Positions 8,018 through 17,402 are shown, counted from the stretch's first letter. The stretch: DNA of 38,801 nt from SAR86 cluster bacterium (GCA_002402175.1 NVVJ01000022.1:10953-49753), one strand, 5' to 3'. Translations and numbers: made by a program. The notes: generated by a model from the letters alone, not told the origin.

Positions 8018-9280
8018 ATGAAAAAACCAAACCTGTTCTACGCCCAATCCGGCGGCGTTACTTCGGTCATCAATGCCAGTGCCTGTGGTGTAATTGAAAC
8101 TGCTCGAGCGCATAAGGACGAAATCGGCAAAGTCTATGCGGGCCTCAACGGAATCGTTGGCGCGCTTAATGAGGAGTTGATCGATACCAGTAAAGAGTCA
8201 GCCAAAACTATTGCTGCTCTTCGCACCACTCCTGCCGGGGCGTTTGGTTCCTGTCGTTACAAACTAAAATCATACACTGAGAATCAGCGCGAATATGAGC
8301 GCTTAATGGAAGTATTTCAGGCGCATAATATTCGCTACTTCCTTTATAACGGCGGTGGTGATTCCCAGGACACAGCCAACAAAATTTCGCAGATAAGCCT
8401 CGAAAAAGGCTTTCCAATCACTTGCATTGGCATACCTAAAACTGTGGATAACGATTTACCCATAACAGACAACAGCCCAGGGTTTGGGTCGGTTGCAAAA
8501 TACGTTGCTGTTTCTATTCGGGAAGCTGGCCTTGATGTCGCATCCATGTGTGATAGCTCAACAAAAGTATTTGTTATGGAAGTCATGGGCCGCCATGCAG
8601 GCTGGATTGCTGGAGCAGCGGGCCTTGCCACAGAGCTGGAAGGCGATGCTCCGCATATAATTTTATTTCCTGAGATAGCCTTCAACAAAGATAAATTTCT
8701 GAAGAAAGTTAAATCAAGCGTAAAGAAGTATGGGTACTGCGCCATTGTCGTGTCTGAAGGCGTGCAAAATTCGGATGGATCTTTTCTTGCCGATGCTGGT
8801 GGCGCAGATGCCTTTGGTCATGTGCAACTTGGTGGCGTAGCCCCTTTCGTGGCGAACATGGTCAAAGACGCACTGGGCTACAAATACCATTGGGCAGTGG
8901 CTGACTACTTACAGCGATCAGCACGCCATATAGCATCGGCAACCGATGTGGCTCAGGCCTATGCCGTTGGGCAGGCTGCTGTAGAATTTGCACTGAAAGG
9001 TAAGAACGCCGTAATGCCGACTATCATTAGAGGTAAAGGTAAAAAATACACATGGCGCATTGGCGAGGCAAAACTTTCAGATGTGGCCAATGTTGAAAAA
9101 ATGATGCCTCGGCACTACATCACTCGTGATGGTTTTCATATTACCGATGAGGCACGTCGCTATTTCGCACCGCTGATTCAGGGTGAGGACTACCCTGCCT
9201 ATAAGAATGGCATTCCTCAATACGCCAGACTGAAAAAACAACTGGAAAAGAAGAAGCTTAAAAAATGGAAGGCCAGCTAA
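8018..9280 (+). CDS. 6-phosphofructokinase, probably PPi-dependent
   Basis: Phosphorylates fructose 6-phosphate to the 1,6-bisphosphate in glycolysis. The 420 residues exceed the usual 320 of bacterial ATP enzymes and fit PPi-type or related forms. Residues 112-116 read GGGDS, where ATP enzymes have GGDGS; the Asp in the fourth place is the position that blocks ATP and marks PPi users. Residues 140-146 are PKTVDND, the lysine being another PPi-type marker. MGRHAGW is the conserved sugar-phosphate site. The first Asp of the usual GGDD is Gly here, so phosphoryl donor prediction is not certain. It is divergent from ubiX, and its last bases overlap the convergent pdxH stop. Confidence 0.85.
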   Translation: MKKPNLFYAQSGGVTSVINASACGVIETARAHKDEIGKVYAGLNGIVGALNEELIDTSKESAKTIAALRTTPAGAFGSCRYKLKSYTENQREYERLMEVFQAHNIRYFLYNGGGDSQDTANKISQISLEKGFPITCIGIPKTVDNDLPITDNSPGFGSVAKYVAVSIREAGLDVASMCDSSTKVFVMEVMGRHAGWIAGAAGLATELEGDAPHIILFPEIAFNKDKFLKKVKSSVKKYGYCAIVVSEGVQNSDGSFLADAGGADAFGHVQLGGVAPFVANMVKDALGYKYHWAVADYLQRSARHIASATDVAQAYAVGQAAVEFALKGKNAVMPTIIRGKGKKYTWRIGEAKLSDVANVEKMMPRHYITRDGFHITDEARRYFAPLIQGEDYPAYKNGIPQYARLKKQLEKKKLKKWKAS

Positions 9281-9915
9281 GGAGCTAGTCGATCAATACT
9301 CCACTCACCGTTCGCGGTGAGTAAGTATCTAAAGCGGTCGTGCAATCGATTAGCCCCACCCTGCCAGAATTCGATTTCTCTCGCCTTGACTCTATAACCC
9401 CCCCAGAAATCTGGAAACGGGATTTTCCCAGCCTGGAATTTTTGCTTCAGTGACTCGAATTGATTTAACAGGACAGTCCTGGAAGTCAGCACCGTGCTCT
9501 GCGCTGAGGCAATAGCGGCCAGTTGGCTGTCTTTAGGTCTACTCGCAAAATATTTAATTGACTCGGCAGTTGATATTTTTGTCGCCTGCCCGCAAATTTT
9601 CACCTGTCTTTCAATCGTGTGCCAGGGAAAGTGCAAACTTATATTAGAATTATTGTCTAACTCTTCTGCTTTGCGACTACCGTAGTTGGTATAAAACACA
9701 AAACCGTCTTTGTCGAAGTGCTTAAGCAAAACTATGCGCTGACTCGGTTGACCATTTTCATCGACTGTTGCAGCGGTCATGGCAGTAGGATCACCCACCT
9801 TAAGCTCGATAGCCTGCTGCATCCATTTATCAAATTGGTCAAATGGGTCAGCCGCCAAATGCTCTCGGCTTAAGCCACCCTGAAGATATTCGCGGCGCAA
9901 TGATTCAAGTTCCAT
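9277..9915 (-). CDS. pdxH: Pyridoxine/pyridoxamine 5'-phosphate oxidase
   Basis: An FMN enzyme that oxidises PNP or PMP to pyridoxal 5'-phosphate, the last step of vitamin B6 synthesis and salvage. The 212 residues equal the usual length. Recognisable blocks are [22 protein letters not shown] near residues 43-65, [15 protein letters not shown], and the C-terminal [18 protein letters not shown]...RLHDRF, which binds FMN and PLP. The ATG at 9915 follows GGGAGTGGCAA. The second B6 gene, pdxJ, is also in this window (16674-17402) but is not in the same operon. The gene ends 4 bases inside the convergent phosphofructokinase gene. Confidence 0.95.
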   Translation of the reverse strand: MELESLRREYLQGGLSREHLAADPFDQFDKWMQQAIELKVGDPTAMTAATVDENGQPSQRIVLLKHFDKDGFVFYTNYGSRKAEELDNNSNISLHFPWHTIERQVKICGQATKISTAESIKYFASRPKDSQLAAIASAQSTVLTSRTVLLNQFESLKQKFQAGKIPFPDFWGGYRVKAREIEFWQGGANRLHDRFRYLLTANGEWSIDRLAP

Positions 9916-9941
9916 TTGCCACTCCCAAAATTAAATCAATG

Positions 9942-10577
9942 CTAATCCCATCTAACAAAATCGCCATAGTTCCACACCTGCGTCCTGGCGACTCCAGTTA
10001 CAAAGTAAAAAGTACCGGAGCCGTGTTTATTGTTAGCAAAAAAACTACCATCATATTTTCTTCCATCAGCCCAACGATATATCCCTTTACCCTGGTAATT
10101 ATCATCCACAAATTCCCCAGAGTAATTCTCAGTATTCTCCTTCATCCAAAACTCGGAATGCTCATTTTCACCCCAGCGTGGCAGGTTATGAAAATACGTG
10201 CCTTGCCCATTTCGTTCATCATCGCGCCACTGTCCAATATATAGACTTCCTGTGCCATTCCAGTATGTGCCACGCCCACTACGTATGCCTTTGTTCCAGT
10301 TGCCGTCGTAGATGGCTTTTTCCACAAACGAAATTGGAATCTCCAGTCGACCTCTGCCGTGAAACTCTCCATCACGGAAATCGCCAAAATACTGACCTTT
10401 ACCAAAGGGCGTGCTTAGCTCTAACTTTCCGCGGCCATCAATGCAGTCACCCTGAATACAGTTTTCGTCGGTAACATCCTTCAAAGACTGTGCCGAGCTG
10501 ATTTGGGCCGTAATAAGCAAGATAAAAGCAAACACGGACACAGCGGTGTGGACAGCCCTGACTCGAATGATTTTCAT
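9942..10577 (-). CDS. Exported MORN-repeat protein
   Basis: About 211 residues. The N-terminus is a signal peptide (basic, then FAFILLITAQISSAQS). The rest holds at least five MORN-type units in tandem: YFGDFRDGEFHGRGRLE, YDGNWNKGIRSGRGTYW, YIGQWRDDERNGQGTYF, YSGEFVDDNYQGKGIYRW and YDGSFFANNKHGSGTFYF. Two cysteines lie in the ENCIQGDCIDG segment just after the signal peptide and could form a disulfide. MORN repeats bind lipids or proteins in eukaryotes; a bacterial role is not defined. The ATG at 10577 is preferred over a GTG at 10586 because AGGTG lies 7 bases upstream. The function is unknown. Confidence 0.8.
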   Translation of the reverse strand: MKIIRVRAVHTAVSVFAFILLITAQISSAQSLKDVTDENCIQGDCIDGRGKLELSTPFGKGQYFGDFRDGEFHGRGRLEIPISFVEKAIYDGNWNKGIRSGRGTYWNGTGSLYIGQWRDDERNGQGTYFHNLPRWGENEHSEFWMKENTENYSGEFVDDNYQGKGIYRWADGRKYDGSFFANNKHGSGTFYFVTGVARTQVWNYGDFVRWD

Positions 10578-10638
10578 ATGATGCACCTGTACTCTCGATA
10601 TATTAGCGGTAGATGTTGATTATAACCCTATGAGCCCT

Positions 10639-13290
10639 TTAAACAACGCGGCGCAATACATTAAGCGGACTAATACTAACCACCTTGCGTGTTGAATTCA
10701 CACCCAGGCCAGCAATAACGACCATGCCGATTAATGGGCCAGCAACCCAAACCCAGTAATGAAAGTTGAAGTCCTGCTCGAATACCTGTTCCTGCAAATA
10801 GTACAGGCTGCCTTCCGCTCCTATGGTTGCAATAATTCCTGCCACCATTCCAATCATTGAAAACTCAATTAACAAACTGGTAAGAATTAGTTTTTTACCC
10901 GCGCCCAAAGTTCTAAGAATTGCATTTTCATGAAAGCGCTCATCCAGTGTCGCGTTTACACACGACAATAGTACTAGTGCACCACACACCAAAACCAAGA
11001 CTGAAATTAGCTCAATGGCTGATGTAACCTGAGCGATGATATTTTGAATTTGCTCTATCAAGGCGTCGACCTCGATGATCACCATAGTAGGAAACAGACG
11101 TACCAAATCATTGAGTAGTATTTTTTGTTCCCGCTCCATCAAAGCCGTAGAAAGAAAGGTTGCCCCCAGGTAGTCGATAGTGCCCGGGGAAAAAATAATA
11201 AAGAAGTTGGGTTGCATATTATCCCAACGCACACTGCGAAAACTGCTAACTTCAGCACTAACTGTTTGCTGATTAATTTCAAACTCTACACTGTCGCCAA
11301 TTTCAATACCTAGCCAGCTCGCATATTCATCTTCAATTGACACATAACCGGCTTCAATATTTTCGTCCCACCAACTACCCTCGGTGACACGATTATCGGC
11401 AGGCAGTTCATCCGCCCAGGTAACTTGTCTGCGAGACAGACGACCGCGCACCTGACCCTGTTCCCCTGATTCTCCTGCTGATGATTCCTGATCACCAGAT
11501 TGATCTTCTGACTCATCATCATCCGCTTGAGCCCCCTCAGTAATCGAGCTTCTGTTGGCATCCGTATCCAGGTCTTCCTGCGGGTCAGGTTCGTCACCAT
11601 TTACCGCTATCACCCTTGCGCTAATTAGCGGATAGAAAGCGTTACTGACAATGCCATTTTCTTCAAAGAACGATTCAATACCCGCAATTTGCGACTGGGT
11701 AATGTTCATCATGAAATGATTTGGCGTGTCCTCCGGCAACTGTGCCTGCCAGTCATCTATTAAGTCAGTTCGAAGCAGGGTCAAAATTAACAGTGACATA
11801 ATGGTGATAGAAAATACCATTACCTGTAGCACATTCTGTTTGCGTCTTCTTCTGGCTGCGGTCATGGCAAGTTTCCAGGCGCTTCCGGCCTTCATGCCAA
11901 CAGAACCACTGGAGCGCAATAACGCATAAGAAACAACCGACAGGAAAAGCGCAATGGCTGCTACCGAGCCAACTAAAACTGTTGTTAGCATCAAGTCCTG
12001 GCTATACCAGAGAATCAGGAATACGGTGCCGAACATGCCAAACAGGTAAGGCACATTGGCTCCAAATTTTTGTTGACTGAGGTCTTTACGCAATACTCTT
12101 AAGGGCGGAGTTTCTCGAAGGGCAAGAAGTGGTGGCAAAGCAAAGGACAATAAACAGATTACTGCCGTTAGAGAACCAATCACATAGGGCTGATAACCCG
12201 CAGGAGGAAGGCTAACCAGTATGACGGTTTGCAATAGTTGCAATATTCCCTGATGCACCAGCCAACCCAGGACACAACCAATGATTATGGAAATTAGCGC
12301 CAACACAACCTGAATCGATAAATAAATTATCCCTATCTGCGCCGACGTACAACCAAATGTTTTTAGAATAGCAACGTAGTCGTAGTGTCGTTCGCTGTAT
12401 CGCTTTGCGGTAAGCGCTATAGCCACGCCTGCCAGAAGCACGGCAAACAGCGAGCCTAGTAAAAGAAAACTCTCTGCCTTGTTTAGTGCATCGCTAACTT
12501 CTTCACTCTCGTCCCTGACATCTCTAAGGTAATATTCGTTCTCATATTCGTCACGCAACCATTGATTAAATGAATCCAGAGTTTCTATGTCATCATTTGC
12601 AAATAAATAACGATAGCTAACTCGGCTGCCTACTTGCACAACATTGGTTAAGGCAACATCCTCCATGCTTAGCATTAGGCGCGGCCCCGCATTATCCAGC
12701 ATGCCGCCTTGTTGTCTGTCTGGCTCTGCAATTATTATTTTGCTAACAGTAAGTTCTGCCTCTCCCACATAAACCGAATCGCCAACCTCTATGCTCAACG
12801 CGGATAGAGCTCGCGATTCCAGCCAGACTTCTCCAGTCGATGGACCATTCTGAACAGGCGTTCCACGAATAAATGCGGCGTCAGCAATAATAACTTCACC
12901 ACGCAAAGGGTAAGTGTTACTCACCGCCTTGGCAGCGACCAGCATATTTCCTGAATCTGAAAACGCCATTGAGGTAAACGACAGGGTACGTGCCGTTCTT
13001 AGTCCGCGAGATTCTGCTTCCAGTAAAATCTCTTCCGGGGGCACTTGACTGCTTCTTAACACTCTATCCGCCGCCAGCATATTAGCGGATTCAAGCAACA
13101 GAGCTTTTTCCAAGCGATCGGTAAAAAGTGCGATGCCGGTAACTGAGGTAACAGCCATTATTAGAGATAAAAGTAATAATCGGATTTCTCCGCCGCGCCA
13201 ATCGCGCCAAAGCAAACGCAATGCCAGACCAAACAAGGTGCGGAGTGACTTATTGTCGTGTAAAACTGCAGAATGACCTGATTCAGACAC
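10639..13290 (-). CDS. FtsX-like permease of an ABC exporter (YbbP type)
   Basis: The membrane subunit partnered with the ATPase encoded just upstream. It has 883 residues: one N-terminal helix, a large periplasmic domain, three helices near residues 275-400, two further pairs in the middle, a second periplasmic domain and three C-terminal helices, the double FtsX arrangement of YbbP. The start is GTG at 13290, supported by a strong AAGGAGGAC about 9 bases upstream; it overlaps the ATPase stop by 8 bases. Residues about 561-615 are an acidic, low-complexity insert rich in Asp, Glu, Ser and Gln within the second periplasmic domain. The family pattern (ybbA-ybbP-tesA) suggests a role linked to lipid or envelope handling. 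Confidence 0.9.
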   Translation of the reverse strand: MSESGHSAVLHDNKSLRTLFGLALRLLWRDWRGGEIRLLLLSLIMAVTSVTGIALFTDRLEKALLLESANMLAADRVLRSSQVPPEEILLEAESRGLRTARTLSFTSMAFSDSGNMLVAAKAVSNTYPLRGEVIIADAAFIRGTPVQNGPSTGEVWLESRALSALSIEVGDSVYVGEAELTVSKIIIAEPDRQQGGMLDNAGPRLMLSMEDVALTNVVQVGSRVSYRYLFANDDIETLDSFNQWLRDEYENEYYLRDVRDESEEVSDALNKAESFLLLGSLFAVLLAGVAIALTAKRYSERHYDYVAILKTFGCTSAQIGIIYLSIQVVLALISIIIGCVLGWLVHQGILQLLQTVILVSLPPAGYQPYVIGSLTAVICLLSFALPPLLALRETPPLRVLRKDLSQQKFGANVPYLFGMFGTVFLILWYSQDLMLTTVLVGSVAAIALFLSVVSYALLRSSGSVGMKAGSAWKLAMTAARRRRKQNVLQVMVFSITIMSLLILTLLRTDLIDDWQAQLPEDTPNHFMMNITQSQIAGIESFFEENGIVSNAFYPLISARVIAVNGDEPDPQEDLDTDANRSSITEGAQADDDESEDQSGDQESSAGESGEQGQVRGRLSRRQVTWADELPADNRVTEGSWWDENIEAGYVSIEDEYASWLGIEIGDSVEFEINQQTVSAEVSSFRSVRWDNMQPNFFIIFSPGTIDYLGATFLSTALMEREQKILLNDLVRLFPTMVIIEVDALIEQIQNIIAQVTSAIELISVLVLVCGALVLLSCVNATLDERFHENAILRTLGAGKKLILTSLLIEFSMIGMVAGIIATIGAEGSLYYLQEQVFEQDFNFHYWVWVAGPLIGMVVIAGLGVNSTRKVVSISPLNVLRRVV

Positions 13291-14017
13291 TAACCGCGTC
13301 CTCCTTAGGTGTTGTGCCTGTTGTATCTACTGTTGTACCTACTGCCAGGTTTTTTTCATCACTCACTATTTCGCCAGCGACGAGTTTTACAATACGCCCG
13401 CATTTTTTTGCCAGGCGTTCATCGTGGGTAACCAACACCAACGTGGTAGAAAATTCTCGGTTTAATTCGAACAACAATTCCACAATTTTATCACCTGTAG
13501 CCGTATCCAGATTTCCCGTTGGCTCATCTGCAAATAAAATACACGCTTCGGTCGCAAAGGCTCGAGCTATTGCCACTCTTTGCTGCTCACCTCCTGACAA
13601 CTGACTGGGGTAGTGATGCCAACGTTCTTCTAAACCTACTCTGGCCAATAGACGTCTAGCCTTGGTGCTGGCTTCAGGGTCGCCTTTCAGTTCAATGGGT
13701 AGCATCACGTTCTCAAGTGCTGTCAAGCTAGGCAGTAGTTGAAAAGACTGGAAAACAAACCCAACCATCTGACCTCTTAGAATAGCGCGCTGCTCTTCGT
13801 CCATCTTGGCCAGGCTATGGCCGTTAAGAATGACATCTCCTGACGAGGCACTATCGAGCCCTGCCATTAAGCCCAGTAACGTAGATTTACCAGAACCAGA
13901 TGCGCCAACAATAGCAACGGTTTCCGCTGTCTCAATATTAAGACTGACAGATTTGAGGATGGTCAATACACCTTCGCTGGTATCAACACTCTTTGTCAGT
14001 TGTTCAATTTGAATCAT
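13283..14017 (-). CDS. ABC transporter ATP-binding protein (YbbA type)
   Basis: The ATPase of the exporter whose permease follows. Walker A is GASGSGKSTL, the signature is LSGGEQQRVAIARA and Walker B is CILFADEPT with the D-loop GNLDTA: a LolD/MacB-type subunit. The start at 14017 is chosen because GAGAGAGTTTG precedes it and because a TATAAT promoter box at 14058-14063 covers the alternative ATG at 14059, which would lie upstream of transcription. The stop overlaps the permease start by 8 bases, so the two are translated together. It is divergent from tesA. Confidence 0.93.
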   Translation of the reverse strand: MIQIEQLTKSVDTSEGVLTILKSVSLNIETAETVAIVGASGSGKSTLLGLMAGLDSASSGDVILNGHSLAKMDEEQRAILRGQMVGFVFQSFQLLPSLTALENVMLPIELKGDPEASTKARRLLARVGLEERWHHYPSQLSGGEQQRVAIARAFATEACILFADEPTGNLDTATGDKIVELLFELNREFSTTLVLVTHDERLAKKCGRIVKLVAGEIVSDEKNLAVGTTVDTTGTTPKEDAVSV

Positions 14018-14057
14018 TTTTTCAAACTCTCTCGATAACTTTAAGCGTAACGCGTGC

Positions 14058-14063
14058 ATTATA
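14058..14063 (-). promoter_or_regulatory. Promoter -10 box for the ybbA-ybbP pair
   Basis: A perfect TATAAT on the minus strand, about 40 bases before the chosen ATPase start at 14017. A loose -35 match, TTACCT, lies 16 bases upstream of it. Transcription would start near 14051 and leave a short leader containing the GAGAGAG ribosome site. Confidence 0.5.
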
Positions 14064-14107
14064 GTCTAATTAGCACATCAGGTAAGGTTGCTCACTTCGA
14101 CTACTAA

Positions 14108-14135
14108 TTGCACTAAACGGCTGTCTTTATAGAAT
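14108..14135 (+). promoter_or_regulatory. Candidate sigma-70 promoter for tesA
   Basis: TTGCAC and TAGAAT with a 16-base spacer on the plus strand, about 110 bases before the tesA ATG. Both hexamers match the sigma-70 consensus at four of six or better. It lies back to back with the ybbA promoter, so the two divergent genes have separate promoters. Confidence 0.45.
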
Positions 14136-14246
14136 ACAATCTGGGTAAAATCATGGCTTAGCTACACACCAAAGCCTTGATATACACCAGCGTGCTTAAC
14201 CAGACCCGGTTTAACACATTCTGACTTCACATATACGATTGATGCG

Positions 14247-14888
14247 ATGAGACCCCATTTAATTCGACTACTGGCTTGCCTTACTGCCTGCATGATATTT
14301 TTCAGCGCTCGGGCCGTCGCTAGCGAATTCACGTTGTTGGTGTTTGGTGACAGTCTCAGTGCCGCCTATGGCATCGAAGAAGATAAAGGCTGGGTTACCC
14401 TGCTTGACGATAGAATATTATTGGAAGATCGCCCCTACCGAGTGGTTAATGGTAGCGTGAGTGGTGAAACCAGCACAGGAGGGCTGGCTCGCCTGCCAGC
14501 AATGCTAGAAAGCTATTCTCCTGATTTACTTATTTTGGAATTAGGTGGTAACGACGGGCTTCGAGGTCTACCAATAAATCTGTTAAAACAGAATTTGCAG
14601 GAAATGATTCTCCTGGCTAGAAATTCTGGTGCGCAGGTCGTTCTTACTGGCATACAAATTCCTCCCAACTACGGCCCGCGATATACCATTCCTTTTACTG
14701 AATTATATGGTGAACTAGCTACACAGATGAACATTGCTCTGGTGCCATTCCTGATCGAAGGCATTCCGCAAAAACCCGAGTTAATGCAAAATGATGGCAT
14801 ACATCCTCGGGCCGAGGCGCAGTTCATGATTCTTGATAATGTGTGGAGTGTGTTGGAGCCAATGCTAAAAAATGCCGCCGAGCATTAA
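14247..14888 (+). CDS. tesA: SGNH esterase / lysophospholipase TesA
   Basis: A periplasmic esterase of the GDSL/SGNH family that hydrolyses acyl esters and lysophospholipids. Its 213 residues match the family (about 200). The N-terminal signal peptide ends near ARAVAS. Catalytic blocks are visible: GDSLSAAYG (nucleophile Ser), the oxyanion Gly, GGNDGLRG (Asn), and DGIHP (Asp and His) near the C-terminus. It is transcribed away from the ybbA/ybbP exporter, an arrangement conserved in gammaproteobacteria. The convergent GNAT gene ends 18 bases after its stop. Confidence 0.93.
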   Translation: MRPHLIRLLACLTACMIFFSARAVASEFTLLVFGDSLSAAYGIEEDKGWVTLLDDRILLEDRPYRVVNGSVSGETSTGGLARLPAMLESYSPDLLILELGGNDGLRGLPINLLKQNLQEMILLARNSGAQVVLTGIQIPPNYGPRYTIPFTELYGELATQMNIALVPFLIEGIPQKPELMQNDGIHPRAEAQFMILDNVWSVLEPMLKNAAEH

Positions 14889-14906
14889 ACTGCTAGAACA
14901 AGCAGA

Positions 14907-15314
14907 TTAGAAAGAAAGCTGGATATTATCAACACTGTCCAGTTCAAAGCCTTTGTCTTGATACCAGCGACGCAATTCAGGAATATCGCCTTTTGCCTCG
15001 CCGTAGATTTCAGAAACACGTTCGTTTTTACAAAAGTCGATTATCTCATCCAGCAATGCCGAACCAATCCCCTTGTTTCGGTAATTTTGACAAACTTCAA
15101 TATTTTTCAAACAGTAACTAACGCCAGGAAGCTTTTCTTCATTTGTTATATGGCGCGAATCGGCTCTTCGATGATTATTTTCGGAACGAGAACTCAATTG
15201 AGCAAACGCAATAGCATTTGGGCCACTGTACACATGAAAAAATAAAGTGGATGCCAGGCCTTTTGGCATTGTCACCATGACCCCTGGAATACCGCAGTGT
15301 AATTCTTGAAGCAT
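14907..15314 (-). CDS. GNAT-family N-acetyltransferase
   Basis: A 135-residue acetyl-CoA-dependent acyltransferase. The acetyl-CoA-binding loop is RNKGIGSALL at residues 79-88, preceded by the beta-strand YCLKNIEVCQNY. The C-terminus has the typical LRRWYQDKGFEL motif. The ATG at 15314 follows GGAAAC. The substrate cannot be told from the sequence, since the N-terminal half, which defines it, is not a recognised type. Region 15315-15604 upstream holds no gene that I can support. Confidence 0.8.
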   Translation of the reverse strand: MLQELHCGIPGVMVTMPKGLASTLFFHVYSGPNAIAFAQLSSRSENNHRRADSRHITNEEKLPGVSYCLKNIEVCQNYRNKGIGSALLDEIIDFCKNERVSEIYGEAKGDIPELRRWYQDKGFELDSVDNIQLSF

Positions 15315-15604
15315 TATAGTTTCCGAGCGAACTTAAGGTTATGTGTTTAACCTGCCGCCAATTCGGGCAGTCTATCGCTAGAAGTTGCGCTAAGCAAATA
15401 GAATTGAAGTGGCACTTTAGATGCAGTGTCACGCCGCGAAAACTTAAAAACTAAAACCTCAGCCGAAAATTACTCCACCGAATTACCTATATAAAAACAT
15501 GATAACGCCGGGACGAATTCCTACCCCGACATTCCTAGGAAATACGCTGCTAGCATATAGCTCCAAAACAGAGTCAATAATAAGATACCTGCCCCCTATT
15601 ATAT

Positions 15605-16561
15605 CTATCGGCGCCTGTCTCGTCGCGAGTTATATGCACCGCCACTGCGAGACCTGTTAGCCGAACTATCTGCTTCATGGCGGTTTTCCGCAGCGCGATT
15701 TGGCCTGTTGTTATTTTGCCCGTCATTTCTTCGAGGTGTTTGAACAGTGCGTTCCTGTCGATTGTCTCTTTGTGTATTTGTATTTCTGTCTCGAGATCGA
15801 CTCTCTGTTCTATCTCTATCTGCTCGATCTGCATTTTGCCGGCGCTGCCGATCAAGTACGGGACTAGATTGATCGGTATTACCCTGTGGCCGCAAAGCTT
15901 GATTACCTCGCCAGGCTCCTGCTCGATTGATACGGTTTCGATCTCTGGCCGCATTGGCATTTCCCCTGTCTCCTCTAAATACTGGTGGAATAGCCTGTTG
16001 CCGTTGATTAACAATCGGTGGCGAGCGATGTCGCCGTGAAGATGAACCACGGGAGTACGAACGCGATATATACGGATAATTGGAATAGGAGCGAGAAGAA
16101 GGGTAGTAGCGACGATCCGAGCGAGGCTGCGAATAGCTTGCGTAATAGAACTCAGTACTCAAGCTATCGAACAGGCGACTTATTACCTCAATTTCCTGAT
16201 AAACATAGGCATCGAAATGATTTCTATTAACCCGAAGAAACGCGTTTTCCAGTTTTTCAAAACGGCGGCGCACATCTTTAAAGTGCGAGCGTACCGAGGA
16301 ATTACTTCGATTCCTAAGCACAGCGTCATACAGCTGCCCCGCCTCTCGGCTCAAGCTTCGTGCTCGCTGTCGCACACTAGAGTAATTGCGAACATAGCGT
16401 AGCTCATGGGCGAGTTGACTACTTACCAGATCCAGCTGATTTGCCAGCCGAGACATCTCAATATGACTGGCCGAAGCCGTTAACGGCATCAGATACAGAA
16501 ATACTATGAATAAAGCCGACAATGGCCTTAAAGCTGGTTTTCTGGTTCGGTAGTAATTCAT
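15605..16561 (-). CDS. Exported arginine- and asparagine-rich protein
   Basis: A 318-residue exported protein of unknown function. The start at 16561 is clear because AGGAGGG lies 7 bases upstream; a farther in-frame ATG at 16582 lies upstream of this ribosome site. A signal peptide ends near LTASAS. Residues about 35-140 form a helical, coiled-coil-like domain (repeated ARSLSREAGQ and FEKLENAFLR type heptads). Residues about 140-318 are low complexity: first Ser/Tyr/Arg-rich (SRSYSRGSSSRRHR), then Arg/Asn/Asp-rich to an RRDRRR terminus. The tail is strongly basic and likely disordered. Binding of nucleic acid or acidic polymers outside the cytoplasm is possible but not shown. Confidence 0.75.
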   Translation of the reverse strand: MNYYRTRKPALRPLSALFIVFLYLMPLTASASHIEMSRLANQLDLVSSQLAHELRYVRNYSSVRQRARSLSREAGQLYDAVLRNRSNSSVRSHFKDVRRRFEKLENAFLRVNRNHFDAYVYQEIEVISRLFDSLSTEFYYASYSQPRSDRRYYPSSRSYSNYPYISRSYSRGSSSRRHRSPPIVNQRQQAIPPVFRGDRGNANAARDRNRINRAGAWRGNQALRPQGNTDQSSPVLDRQRRQNADRADRDRTESRSRDRNTNTQRDNRQERTVQTPRRNDGQNNNRPNRAAENRHEADSSANRSRSGGAYNSRRDRRR

Positions 16562-16673
16562 CACAAGCCCTCCTGTCAGCACTCAATTTATGCTGGTCCT
16601 GACAGTTTAAGCTACGTGACTGAACCCTAACTTAACGGGCTGACTCCTAAGCCAAGTTTCATGGGTATTTAAA

Positions 16674-17402
16674 TCAGGAGTCGGTGATGACGAGATACTG
16701 AGAGATTACACGAGAGACGCCCTGATCTAGTGACTCCACCACCAGAGCGTGGCCAATGGAAACCTCCAAAACATCGGGTATTTCGAGAAACCTGGCCAAA
16801 TTTTCCAGATCCAGATCGTGACCTGCATTAATACCAATACCCAGCTCACGGGCTTTCTGTGCGGCGGCAGCGTATTTATCGAATATTCGATACTGCTCAT
16901 TTGTGCCATAGTTGCTCGCGTATTCTTCAGTGTACAGTTCGATTCTGTCTGCGTTCACAGTAGGCACCTCGGCTATGAGCTGCGGGTCGGCGTCAATAAA
17001 CAGGCAACTGCGAATTTCTTTATCCCTTAACCGCGTTAGGGCCATCTGCAATTGATCCCGGTTAGCCGAAACATCCCAGCCGTGATCAGAGGTTAACTGC
17101 CCAGGTTTATCTGGCACCAAAGTGCATTGTGCCGGGTTTGCTTCAATCACCAGCTCCAGAAACTCGTCGGAAGGATAGCCTTCAATATTAAATTCAATAT
17201 CGGGTTTTCCTTTTAAAAATTCAGATATTTCATGCACGTCACGGCGAGTAATATGACGTTCATCAGGACGCGGGTGAACGGTAATACCTTTAACGCCTAA
17301 ATTGATTACCTTCTCAACAAAGCCTAGCACCGAGGGATAGTCACGACCTCGAGAATTGCGCAACAGAGCAATCTTGTTCACATTCACACTTAGTACTGTC
17401 AT
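16674..17402 (-). CDS. pdxJ: Pyridoxine 5'-phosphate synthase
   Basis: Condenses 1-deoxyxylulose 5-phosphate with 3-amino-2-oxopropyl phosphate to pyridoxine 5'-phosphate in the DXP-dependent B6 pathway. The 242 residues are the usual length. The start LSVNVNKIALLRNSRG, the HPRPDERHI block near residue 42, the NIEGYP segment and GINAGHDLDLENL near the end are all family-specific. The ATG at 17402 has AGGAAA just before it. It is followed on the same strand by no obvious partner; pdxH lies 7 kb away. Confidence 0.96.
   Translation of the reverse strand: MTVLSVNVNKIALLRNSRGRDYPSVLGFVEKVINLGVKGITVHPRPDERHITRRDVHEISEFLKGKPDIEFNIEGYPSDEFLELVIEANPAQCTLVPDKPGQLTSDHGWDVSANRDQLQMALTRLRDKEIRSCLFIDADPQLIAEVPTVNADRIELYTEEYASNYGTNEQYRIFDKYAAAAQKARELGIGINAGHDLDLENLARFLEIPDVLEVSIGHALVVESLDQGVSRVISQYLVITDS

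Noticed and set aside
14018..14059. The upstream ATG at 14059 as the ybbA start
   Set aside because: It sits under the TATAAT box at 14058-14063 and so upstream of the expected transcript; the ATG at 14017 has a ribosome site.
15315..15604. Region between the GNAT gene and the arginine-rich gene
   Set aside because: Read on both strands for hairpins, promoters and short genes; only weak, unsupported matches were found.
15574..16050. A 158-codon reading frame on the minus strand inside the arginine-rich gene
   Set aside because: It overlaps the clearly started gene at 15605-16561 in another frame and shares its biased base composition; it has no ribosome site and no recognisable family.
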